The notes beneath the pieces are model-generated. The model had not been told where the DNA came from, did not search any database, and worked only from the letters and a program-made list of their open reading frames with translations. This document shows positions 46,896 through 55,947 of a stretch of 64,000 bases of DNA, piece after piece. Location: contig NC_058150.1 of assembly GCF_011075055.1 (NCBI RefSeq), positions 3,348,001-3,412,000 on the forward strand. Reading direction: 5' to 3'. This stretch comes from Mangifera indica (taxonomy: Eukaryota > Streptophyta > Magnoliopsida > Sapindales > Anacardiaceae). Position numbers and translations under genes: made by a program. Each line of letters starts with the position of its first letter. Within the stretch, counting starts at the first letter, position 1.

Positions 46896-48446
46896 ATGGC
46901 GATTACACTCGGTTACATTGACATTGTTCTAGCCTTCATAATTTTATACTTGATGCATCGATGGTGGCTCGACAGGAAGGCTCCCATCAGAAACTGGCCT
47001 GTACTCGGGATGGTGCCTGGGCTTCTCCACAACGCAAGGCGGATACACGAATTCGTCACCGACAAACTGAGGCAATCCCGGTGGACATATAACGTCAAAG
47101 GACCCTGGTTCGCCGGTATGGACTTCGTCATCACCAGTGATCCGATGAACATTCACCACATCTGCAGCAGAAACTTCGACAACTATCCCAAGGGCCGTGA
47201 GTTCAAGGAGATTTTCGATGTCCTGGGAGAGGGCATTTTCAATGCCGACGGTGAAATGTGGAGAATTCAGAGGAAAGTGCTGCATTCGTTGTTCAAGAAC
47301 AAGAAGTATGAGTCGGCTTTAGTTAGAACCTTCAACAGAAAAGTGGAAAATGGCTTGTTCCCGGTTCTTGATCATGCCTCAGAGTTGAAAATCACGCTGG
47401 ATTTGCAAGACGTTTTTGAGCGTTTCACCTTTGATAATATCTGTAAATTGGTTTTAGGATCCAACCCGGGTTCTCTTTCTGTTGGATTTCCACCGAATGA
47501 GTATGAAAAGGCGTTTACCAAGATGGAGGAGGCCGCTTTTTACCGGCAAATCCAGCCGGAAAGTTGTTGGAAGCTGCAAAAATGGCTTCAAGTTGGAGAA
47601 GAGAAAAAGTTTCAGATTGCTGGTGAAACTTTTTATAAATTCTTGAATGACTGCATCTCGGTGAAGAAAGAAAGATTAAGCTGGCGGAGAAAAGCCGATG
47701 AGGAGGAGGAAGAAGAAGAATTTGACTTATTAGCAGCCCTTTTGGAAGAAGAAGAAGCCATAGATGAATTTAAAAACAGTGGTTTCACAATGACTGATGA
47801 ACTTTTTAGAGACATTTCATTCAATCTGATCGCCGCCGGCAGAGACACCATAAGTTCAGGCCTCACTTGGTTTTTCTGGCTCGTCGCAACACACCCATCA
47901 GTAGAATAAAAAATTCTTGCAGAAATAAAATCAAATATTCAAAAAAATGGCGACCGTGAGAGAATCGTTGAAATTGCAGATGATGATTTGAAGAAATTCA
48001 TTTATCTCCACGCCGCCTTCTGTGAAACGTTAAGACTGTACCCGCCGCTGCCAATCAACCACAAAACGGCTGCGAAAGCAGACGTTCTTCCCAGTGGTCA
48101 TTTTGTGAAGAGAAATGAAAGGGTGTTGCTTTCGTTTTACACAATGGCCAGGATGGAGGAAATATGGGGAGAAGATTGCTTAGAATTCAAGCCAGAGAGG
48201 TGGATTTCGAAGACGGAAGGGCTTGTTCATGTTCCTTCTTATAAGTTTGTAGCATTTAATGCTGGACCCAGAAATTGTTTGGGGAAGGATCAGAGTTTCA
48301 TTCAGATGAAGATGGCTGCCATTGTTATCATCAAGAATTATCATGTGCAGGTGGTGGAAGATCATCCTGTCTCGACAAGTGACTCCGTTATTCTTCGTAT
48401 GAAGCACGGTTTAAAGGTTCGGATTTCCAAGAGAAAGACCTGTTGA
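46896..48446 (+). pseudogene. CYP96A-type cytochrome P450, one nonsense codon
   Basis: An intronless P450 coding sequence of normal length with one break: codon 338 (47907-47909) is TAA, where the intact copy has TCA. Reading continues in the same frame to TGA at 48444-48446. Before the stop: membrane anchor (YIDIVLAFIILYLMHRWW), KGPWFAGMDFVITSDP and the I-helix AGRDTISSGLTW. After it: K-helix ETLRLYPP and heme loop FNAGPRNCLGKD. Truncation before the heme-binding cysteine would abolish catalysis. Apart from this, the sequence is well preserved, with acidic run EEEEEEE near codon 270, so inactivation looks recent. A separate downstream protein from an internal ATG is unlikely to matter. Confidence 0.9.
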
Positions 48447-48557
48447 AGAAGAAGATATGTACATCAACTTAAAGGCACGGAAATGATCCATGCAACTAAA
48501 ATAAAATAAAATCTGAGTTGATGTATTTGCAATATATAATATTACTTATTCTCATTC

Positions 48558-49391
48558 GGCCAAATGACTATTGTCGGCGTAAATTTAACTTTTTATTTAT
48601 TAATTATTAAAAATTAAAATATTTATTTATCTATTAAATTTTACGGTTATTGTTAAGAATAAAATTATTATTTAATAAAAATATTTTAAAAAACTAAAAA
48701 TTTATAACATTTCTACGCCTCAAATTTAAAAGTTAACAAATTCTTTCATCTAAAGTTTGAAAAACTTCATCTCCCCTTTAGGGTTTTCCCAGATGTTGCC
48801 AACGACTAGAGACAATGGCGACAGTGGCATTCTCCCCCCCTCCCAGCGGCACTTCATTTCCTGCCATTATTGGCCAACAAAATTAACCAACGAAGATGAT
48901 TAGGTCATATCTAGATAAAAACGCAATTCGTTTTCATCATAAATGACGAAGACATGTTATTATCATTTGACAAACGATGACGATGCATTATCTTCTTTTG
49001 AAGACTAAATTGTCTTCGTCAAGAGATGAAAGAATACCTTTGCCTCTAGCTCTCTTCAGTTGAGGTTGGTTAGGAACGGAAGGGGATTGGCAAAAAAGCT
49101 AAGAGAGAGAGAGAACATCGTTGTCGTCTCCAATTGTCAGTGGCACCTTAGAAAAACCCTAGGGGGAAAAGTTGATTTTTTAATCCTTGGGTAGGGGCCA
49201 ATTTTGTTAGTTTGAAACTTGGGGATGAAATGTGATAAATTTTTATTTTTAAATATTTTTATAAATGATAAAAAAATTTATTGATAGTAATAATAAAATT
49301 TAATATATAAATAAGTATTTAAATTTTTAATAATTAATAAATAAAAAATTAGATTTATACCAAACCTTGGGTGAGAAATTGCCATTTGCCC
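48558..49391. mobile_element. Foldback element of the MULE-related family, 834 bp
   Basis: Starts GGCCAAATGACTATTG and ends ACCTTGGGTGAGAAATTGCCATTTGCC, an eroded version of the shared terminus. Long arms mirror each other: TTTTTATTTATTAATTATTA, ATTTCTACGCCTC and AGGGTTTTCCCAG in the left arm face their complements in the right arm (AAACTTGGGGATGAAATG, AAAAACCCTAGGG). Flanks TTCTCATTC (48549-48557) and TTCTCATTA (49392-49400) are a 9-bp target duplication with one mismatch. No coding capacity. Confidence 0.85.
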
Positions 49392-49412
49392 TTCTCATTA
49401 TTAAAGTATATT

Positions 49413-50945
49413 GGCATTCCCATCCAAGTATCGGCAAAGTCTCATCAACTAATTTTGAAAATTTAAATATCTATCCATCAATTATTAAATTTAAAAGAAT
49501 CCATTAGTAATAAATGTATAATTATTATTTAACCAATAAAATTAAAAAAATAAAATTTTACCCTCCTTTCTTAACTTAATTTTAAAAATAATTTCTTTCC
49601 AAATTAGTTTTAAAAACTTACCGGCTCATCTTGCAAGGGGTTTTTTTCTACGTTTTCCAAAGACCATCTCCATCCCTGGCTGCCTTCTCTACTCAGGGCG
49701 GAGCCAGCTTCAACCCAGTTCTTTTTTCTCTAAAGCTCTCTCTTACTCCCAAAGCAATCCGAACAGTCTTTGCAAGTTCTGCTTTTGTTTCTCCCACCTG
49801 CTTGTTGTGCTGCTATCAGATCTAAGGGAGAGGCTGCCAGAATACCCTATTGGCCCTGAATAAGTTATCAGACCTTATGTAGGACCTGTTGCAGAGAAGC
49901 TTGACTCCCCAATACCATAGAGAACCTGGCTTGAAACTGATCGCCGAGGGGCATATTCAAGTTTTGAGGTGTCTGCAGTCTCAGTTTGTTTAGAATCGCC
50001 ATTCATAAAACATTTCTCTCTACCTCTTGATGTGGGAGCGGAAGCATCAAAATCAAAAGTTATGCTTTCAGTCTCCACCTTGCTATTATATAATAATTTT
50101 TCATCCATTTTGTTGTTTGTTGATTCTTCAGACCCAGAAACCGGATCTTGGCTTGCAAAGGTTTCTTCATTATGCTTTTCTTTGCCTATAGAGAATGCGG
50201 CTGAATTTTCCAAAATTCCTTCCTCGCTGCCATTGTTTGATTCTTCAGCTGTCGAAAGCAAATGATAGGTCTCCAACTCCCCTTCCTCAGTGTTAATGCT
50301 TGATCCGTTGGCTGAAGAAACCAAAGCTGCTTTTGCCGATATTGCTTCTCCAGAAACCAGATCAAGGCTTGCCTAGGTCGTCTCTTTACTGTCATTATGC
50401 TTTCCTTCGTATGCAGAAACCATTGCGCGGATTGCCAAAATTGCTTTCTCACTGCCATTATTAGATTCTTCTGCCGCATAAACCAAATCAGAGCTCACCA
50501 TAATCTCTTCCTCAGTGCTACCATTTGATTCTTCAGCTAGAGCAACAAAAGCAGAACTTGCCGAGAGACTTTTTTTCCATCACAACCTTGCATTTCAATC
50601 ATTAAAATCTTTATCACGTACTCTCTGAATACTCGGATTGCCCCCACAGTGTGAGAGAGAGCACAGGAGAAAAATGATCTAAGATTGCGGCAGCTTGGTC
50701 TCGGACAGAGAAGGTAGACGGAGATAGAGAAAACTCGTAAAAAAATATAAAAAAAAAATAAATCCTAATAAGAGGAAATGCAAATTTTCAAAATTTAAAA
50801 AATTATAATTTTTAAAATTAAGTTAAAAAAAAAGAATAAAATTTTACTTTTTCAATATTATTAATTAAATAAAAATTATAAATCTTTTTAACGATAACAA
50901 TTGACAAATAGGTACATAAAATTGAGATTAAAGAATCTCAATCTT
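49413..50945 (-). mobile_element. Probable Pack-MULE-like element carrying a gene fragment
   Basis: The left part (49413-49620) begins GGCATTCCCATCCAAGTATC, a diverged form of the family terminus, and continues with the AT-rich arm pattern. The right part (about 50740-50945), reverse-complemented, shows a similar pattern (ATCAATTATTAAATTTAAAAG against GTCAATTGTTATCGTTAAAAAG, and AAAATTTTA(C/T)YC followed by AACTTAATTTTAAAAAT). Between these diverged arms lies a GC-richer gene fragment in antisense. The right border is unclear and no target duplication was found, so the boundaries are approximate. Confidence 0.5.
49640..50575 (-). pseudogene. Fragment of a plant gar2-related acidic protein gene
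   Basis: Read leftwards, a single frame contains repeated Ser/Glu/Asn-rich motifs (AEESNNGSE twice, AEESNGSTEEE). It continues as RRSVSSQVLYGIGESSFSAT and then, after an in-frame stop, GLITYSGPIGYSGSLSLRSD. That last block resembles the conserved C-terminal segment of plant proteins annotated as 18S pre-ribosomal assembly protein gar2-related; I rely on memory for this. Stops in frame near 50374 and 49873 and the lack of a start make it a non-functional fragment. It lies between diverged inverted arms, as expected for a transposon-captured gene piece. Confidence 0.5.
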
Positions 50946-50967
50946 ATAAATATCAATATAAATATAT

Positions 50968-51770
50968 GGCCAAACGACTATTTCCCACCCAAGGTTTAGC
51001 GTTTTCTCAAAAGTCCCCCCTTTAACTATGGAAACACCAAACACCCACCCATGGCCGGTTAGATTTAATCAAACCCTAACGGCTGAAAATTTTATCTCCT
51101 TTTGCCCCCCTAAACTTTAAAAACTGAAATTTTTCCCCCGCCTAAGTTTTAAAAAATGACAGTTTCACCCTAGGGTTTGGTTTTGAAATCTCCGGCGACC
51201 TCTCCGGCTCCGTTGCCGACGGCCGCTCCCTCCCGAAGCAACCTCTCCTTCCGGCGATCTCTTTCCTCCCATTTGGAGGTCCGATAGGCGCCCGGAGACG
51301 TCGTGGGAGACGAAGAACTTCGTCTTCCCAAAGGTTTTCTTCTGGGAAGACGAAGAACTTCATCTTCCCGACGAAGTTCTTCGTCTCCCACGGCGTCTCC
51401 GGGCTCCTATCGGACCTCCAAATGGGAGAAAAGAGATCGCCGGAAGGAGAGGTTGCTTCAGGAGGGAGCGGCCGTCGACAACGAAGCCGGAGAGGTCGCC
51501 GAAGATTTCAAAACCAAACCCTAGGGTGAAATTGTGATTTTTTAAAACTTAAGGTGGGGGAAAATTTTAGTTTTTAAAGTTTAGGGGGGCAAAATTAGAT
51601 TCTATTTTAGTTTATTTTTAATATTATAGCCAAAATGACGATTTTACCCCTACCACCATTAGGGTTTGGTTAAATTTAACCGGTCATGGGTGGGTGTTTG
51701 GTGTTTCCATAGTTAAAGGGGAGACTTTTGAGAAAACGCTAAACCTTGGGTGGGAAATAGTCGTTTGGCC
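50968..51770. mobile_element. Near-palindromic foldback element, 803 bp, with 9-bp target duplication
   Basis: Starts GGCCAAACGACTATTTCCCA, ends with its complement, and is flanked by exact TAAATATAT copies (50959-50967 and 51771-51779). The left arm 50968-51324 is the mirror of 51370-51770, with a GC-rich inner part (around CTCCGGCGACCTCTCCGGCT and its complement) and an extra AT-rich stretch in the right arm. At the centre (about 51309-51375) is a smaller nested hairpin built from GACGAAGAACTTCGTC-type words. The open frames on both strands are products of the palindrome. Of the short elements it is the best preserved. Confidence 0.93.
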
Positions 51771-51827
51771 TAAATATATTAATAAAATAAACGGTATAAC
51801 CAACATTTTATGAAATTAATAAAATTA

Positions 51828-51988
51828 TGTATACCTATTTTTGATACACAATTTGTATACACAGATGAAGTGTTATCATGTGATTAGATATTTCGTTATC
51901 ATATGATAAGACATATTTTAAAATCAACTAATTACATGATAACACATCACTATGTATATGAATTATGTATCAAAAATAGGTATATATA
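51828..51988. mobile_element. MITE with clear inverted ends, about 160 bp
   Basis: TATACCTATTTTTGATACA at the left faces TGTATCAAAAATAGGTATA at the right, and the inner blocks GTGTTATCATGTGATTAG and AATTACATGATAACACATC also face each other. No coding capacity. Confidence 0.8.
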
Positions 51989-52499
51989 ATATTACTCTCA
52001 TGAAATATAACAATACAATTAAGAAAAGACAGAGCTCTCTTGATTCAATTAAATACGTCTACCATTCTTACCATAAATCTCCACCTTTGAAATTTTTTTA
52101 TTTTTTGTCTATTTTTTAGTCAAATTAATCTCCAAAACAAATTATAAGGTTATTAATAACTGATTTATTCGAATTTTTTAGTGTTTAGTGTGGTTATTTT
52201 AATTTTAATTTATATTTTTAATAATAAAAGTCTTGTCAATGAATGCTCTCCATCATTAGATCTCTCTAACAACGAGATGTATTTTTAAAGATAATGTTTC
52301 CCTTTATAGTGTCGGGTGTTTTCTTTTTTCCTTTTTTAAATTGATCATTTACTTGGAATGATAAGATTAATTTCATCTAGTTCAGTGCTATAAATGCAAC
52401 AATGTAAATGTGTAGCACTTGCCAAATGTGGCATGGTACAAATCAGTTGAGAATCCTATCTTACCAAATATACTTTATGCCCGTTTAGTTGAACTAATA

Positions 52500-52695
52500 T
52501 ATCATCAATAAAATTATACGTATATATATATTTTTATATATTTTAAATATATATAAAATATATTATCATGTGATTAAATAATTCTAAATTAAAAATAAAT
52601 AAATATTCAATCAAAGATAAATAAATACTCAATCATAAAATAACTCATTATTTATATATCCAAATTATATACTAAAAATATATATATATAGTATT
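52500..52695. mobile_element. AT-rich MITE-like sequence, related to 51828-51988
   Basis: Contains ATTATCATGTGATTAAATAA and, facing, CAATCATAAAATAACTCATT, with outer TATACGTATATATATA and TATACTAAAAATATATATAT words. Confidence 0.55.
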
Positions 52696-53360
52696 ACTCA
52701 TTTATTATTTAATAAAAAAATTTAAATGTTAAAGAATATATGGGTTATTTGATTTTAACTCAAGAAGAACTTATAACATATTTAAAATGTTTATAATTTA
52801 TTACAACCCTTTTCCATAAAAATCATCGGTGATGGGTCTTTCTCCCTTAAAATATCCTTGTTTCAACAGATAAATATATTGTATTATAATTGTAAAGAGA
52901 TACTCTACTCAATTTATCAAATGTTATTGAACCCAAATAAAGGTTCAGTAGCCCAAAAATCATATACCGTTTATTTATATCATAACTTGTTAAGTATATT
53001 AAATTTATTATTCTTATTGATCACTTTAAACTCATTCATAAATTGTTATTAAACTATTTAATTATACGGTTTTATTACACCATAATCATAATTAATAATA
53101 CCCATACGGAAATGAATTTTGAACAGGCATGGCATGCATGAATATGGATAAAGATGAAGCATTGCCGTCCTAGGATGCATCTTATTAACATATCTTAATT
53201 CATGGATAAAATTTTATCATGCTAATCATCATACATTATATATGTTGATGCTGGCTTGTCCCATTACGTACAATGACTAGTTGTAACATAAGTTCTTCTT
53301 CTTGAGTTAACAAAAGCAAGCTCAACAATTCATTTACTGATTGTCACATGCATAGTTTTA

Positions 53361-53365
<5 letters not shown>

Positions 53366-53434
<69 letters not shown>
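53366..53434. repeat. (TA)n microsatellite, about 34 units
   Basis: Uninterrupted TA dinucleotides over about 69 bases upstream of the second CYP96A copy. Confidence 0.95.
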
Positions 53435-53435
<1 letters not shown>

Positions 53436-53790
53436 CATAAATGCATATACTATTTTTATGTAAACAATGACTGAACCAAACATTATTCATTAATTAATAT
53501 GAAATAATAATGTTTTATAAGAAATTGACCTAAATGGGTTGGCCATTTATTTGATTTAACATATGATTAATTAAATGAAAACCTAATTTTTTATACGAAC
53601 AAGTAAACAACTATCCTTAAAAAAAGTTCTATCTTTTGTACTGAATTTTTGTTGCCTAATGTGGTAAAATTAATGGCATAAAAACCTAATTTTGATCTTA
53701 TTCATAAAATTAATTGAATTATAATTTTATTGATATAATATAAATATGAATATATATAATTTTCACACCCTTAGACTTCAAAAATTTCAG

Positions 53791-53797
53791 TATAAAA
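53791..53797 (+). promoter_or_regulatory. TATA box of the intact CYP96A gene
   Basis: TATAAAA 54 bases before the start codon; the corresponding TATAAAA is at 46844-46850 before the pseudogene copy. Confidence 0.7.
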
Positions 53798-53844
53798 ACG
53801 AAATATTAGCCGGCTCTTTGAGCCATCGTCATAAACTTTCTGCA

Positions 53845-55392
53845 ATGGCGATCATACTTGGTTACATTGACATAGGTCTAGCCTTCATATTTTTATACTT
53901 GATACTTCAACGGTGGCTCGACAGGAACGCCCCCGTCAGAAACTGGCCTGTAATCGGGATGGTGCCAGGGCTTCTTCACAACGCACGGCGTATGCACGAA
54001 TTTGCCACCGACTGCCTGAGGCAAGCTGGCTGGACATATAACGTCAAAGGACCCTGGTTAGCCGGTATGGACTTCGTAATCACCAGTGATCCGATGAATA
54101 TTCACTACATCTGCAGCAGAAACTTTGGCAACTATCCCAAGGGCCGTGAGTTCAATGAGATTTTCGAAGCCATGGGAGATGGCATTTTCAATGCCGACGG
54201 TGAAATGTGGAAAGTTCAGAGGAAAGTGCTGCATTCATTGATCAAGAACGAGAATTACGAGGCGGCTTTAGTTAGAACCATCAACAGAAAAGTGGAAAAT
54301 GGCTTGTTCCCAATTCTTAATCATGCCTCAGAGCTGAAAACCACGTTGGATTTGCAAGAAGTGTTTCAGCGTTTCACCTTTGATAATATCTGCAAATTGG
54401 TTTTAGGGTTCGATCCGGGTTCTCTTTCTGTTGGATTTCCACCAAATGAGTATGAAAAGGCTTATAGCGAGATGGAGGAGGCGGTTTTTTACCGGCAAAT
54501 CGTGCCGGAAAGTTGTTGGAAGCTGCAAAAATGGCTTCAAGTTGGAGAAGAGAAAAAGTTTCGTGTAGCTTATGAAACTTTTTATAAATTCTTGCATGAC
54601 TGCATCTCGGTGAAAGGAGAAAGATTAAGCCGGCGGACAAAAGCCGATGATGAGGAGAAAAAAGAAGAATTTGACTTATTAACAGCCCTTTTGGAAGAAG
54701 AGGAAACCATAGAAGATGGATTAAAAAACAGTGGTTTCACAATGACTGATGAACTTTTAAGAGACATATCATTCAATCTGATCGGCGCCGGAAGAGACAC
54801 CATAAGTTCAGGCCTCACTTGGTTTTTCTGGCTCATCGCAACTCACCCATCAGTAGAATCAAGAATTCTTGCAGAAATAACATCAAATTTTCAAAAAAAA
54901 GGGGACACTGAGAGACTCATTGGCAGTGCAGGTGAGTTGAAGAAATTCATTTATCTCCACGCCGCCTTATGTGAAACGTTAAGACTATACCCGCCAGTGC
55001 CAATCAACCACAAAACGGCGGCGGAAGCAGACGTTCTTCCCAGCGGTCATTTTGTGAAGAGAAATGAAAGGGTGTTGCTTTCGTTTTACACAATGGCCAG
55101 GATGGAGGAAATATGGGGAGAAGATTGTTTGGAATTCAAGCCAGACAGGTGGATTTCGAAGAGGGAAGGGTTTGTTCACGTTCCTTCTTATAAATTTGTA
55201 GCGTTTCATGCTGGACCCAGAAATTGTCTAGGAAAGGATCAGAGTTTCATTCAGATGAAGATGGCTGCCATTGTTATCATCAAGAATTATCATGTGCAGG
55301 TGGTGGAAGATCATCCTATCTCGACAAGTGACTCCATTGTTCTTCATATGAAGTACGGGTTAAAGGTTCGGATTTCCAAGAGAAAGACCTGA
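53845..55392 (+). CDS. CYP96A-type cytochrome P450, intact, 515 aa
   Basis: A single-exon gene. The start at 53845 (MAIILGYIDIGLAF) is chosen over the in-frame ATG at 53746 because the latter lies upstream of the TATA box (53791) and lacks a counterpart in the first copy. The protein has an N-terminal membrane anchor, KGPWLAGMDFVITSDP, the I-helix oxygen-binding segment AGRDTISSGLTWFFWL, K-helix ETLRLYPP, and heme loop FHAGPRNCLGKD with Cys461 as iron ligand. CYP96A enzymes are ER-bound; the studied Arabidopsis member CYP96A15 is a mid-chain alkane hydroxylase making wax secondary alcohols and ketones. The substrate here is unknown. It is a tandem copy of the pseudogene at 46896-48446, with the same leader sequence and TATA box. 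Confidence 0.93.
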   Translation: MAIILGYIDIGLAFIFLYLILQRWLDRNAPVRNWPVIGMVPGLLHNARRMHEFATDCLRQAGWTYNVKGPWLAGMDFVITSDPMNIHYICSRNFGNYPKGREFNEIFEAMGDGIFNADGEMWKVQRKVLHSLIKNENYEAALVRTINRKVENGLFPILNHASELKTTLDLQEVFQRFTFDNICKLVLGFDPGSLSVGFPPNEYEKAYSEMEEAVFYRQIVPESCWKLQKWLQVGEEKKFRVAYETFYKFLHDCISVKGERLSRRTKADDEEKKEEFDLLTALLEEEETIEDGLKNSGFTMTDELLRDISFNLIGAGRDTISSGLTWFFWLIATHPSVESRILAEITSNFQKKGDTERLIGSAGELKKFIYLHAALCETLRLYPPVPINHKTAAEADVLPSGHFVKRNERVLLSFYTMARMEEIWGEDCLEFKPDRWISKREGFVHVPSYKFVAFHAGPRNCLGKDQSFIQMKMAAIVIIKNYHVQVVEDHPISTSDSIVLHMKYGLKVRISKRKT

Positions 55393-55947
55393 TGAAGAGG
55401 ACGCACGGAAATGATCCATGCAACTAAAATAAAATAAGAAGTGCCGCATGTATAATTTTTTATATAAATAATCACATATTATTATATAATTAAAAATAAA
55501 ATAATATTTAATTATATAATAATATATTATTATTATTTATATATAAAATTATACCTTTAAAATTATAAATAAAATTTAAACTGTGTTGATGTGTCCAGTT
55601 TTCTATCGTTTTCCATCTCTTCAGCCTGTTTTTCCAGTTTTTGTCCCACCTCTCTTAATGGGGGGTCACTTTCCTCTGCACTCGCATCATCAACTCTTTG
55701 AGATGTTTTTGACGGTTAAAAAATGAGAAAGTGAAGGAAAGAAAAACATAATATAAGAAAAAAAAAAAAAGTATTTAGGGTAAAAATATAATTTTTATGT
55801 AATGTTAAAGACACAAGTAAAAGGGTGACAAACAAATTTTTCAAATTTAAAGGGTAAAAAATGTCATTTCGAGTGTTTTGGGCTTCTTCAAAAACCTCAT
55901 AGTTATTTATTTTCTTAAAAATAAAAATAAAAATAAAAATCTGGGGC
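55393..55947. other. CYP96A 3' UTR, MITE and PPR leader
   Basis: Begins with a 3' UTR matching that of the first copy, is interrupted by an AT-rich insertion (55435-55575), and then runs through a CT-rich segment (55590-55700) and A-rich sequence to the PPR start codon. No gene is seen. Confidence 0.5.
55435..55575. mobile_element. AT-rich MITE-like insertion in the CYP96A 3' UTR
   Basis: About 140 bases with TGTATAATTTTTTATATAAA and, facing, TTTATATATAAAATTATACC at its ends, and facing ATTATATAATTAAAAATAAA blocks inside. The pseudogene copy lacks it: there CTAAAATAAAATAAAATCTG runs straight into AGTTGATGT, whereas here the same words flank the insertion. Confidence 0.65.

Larger units (their letters stand above)
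51780..53844. other. AT-rich spacer and promoter of the second CYP96A copy
   Basis: Contains two MITE-like sequences (51828-51988 and 52500-52695) and a long TA microsatellite (53366-53434). The part from about 53430 is duplicated upstream of the first P450 copy. TATA box at 53791-53797. No further gene is seen. Confidence 0.55.

Noticed and set aside
51142..51524. Arg/Ser-rich open frames on both strands
   Set aside because: They are nearly the same sequence read from both arms of the palindrome; a symmetrical repeat explains them.
53746..53844. Upstream ATG giving the intact P450 33 extra residues
   Set aside because: It lies upstream of the TATA box, and the pseudogene copy has no equivalent ATG; the common start is at 53845.
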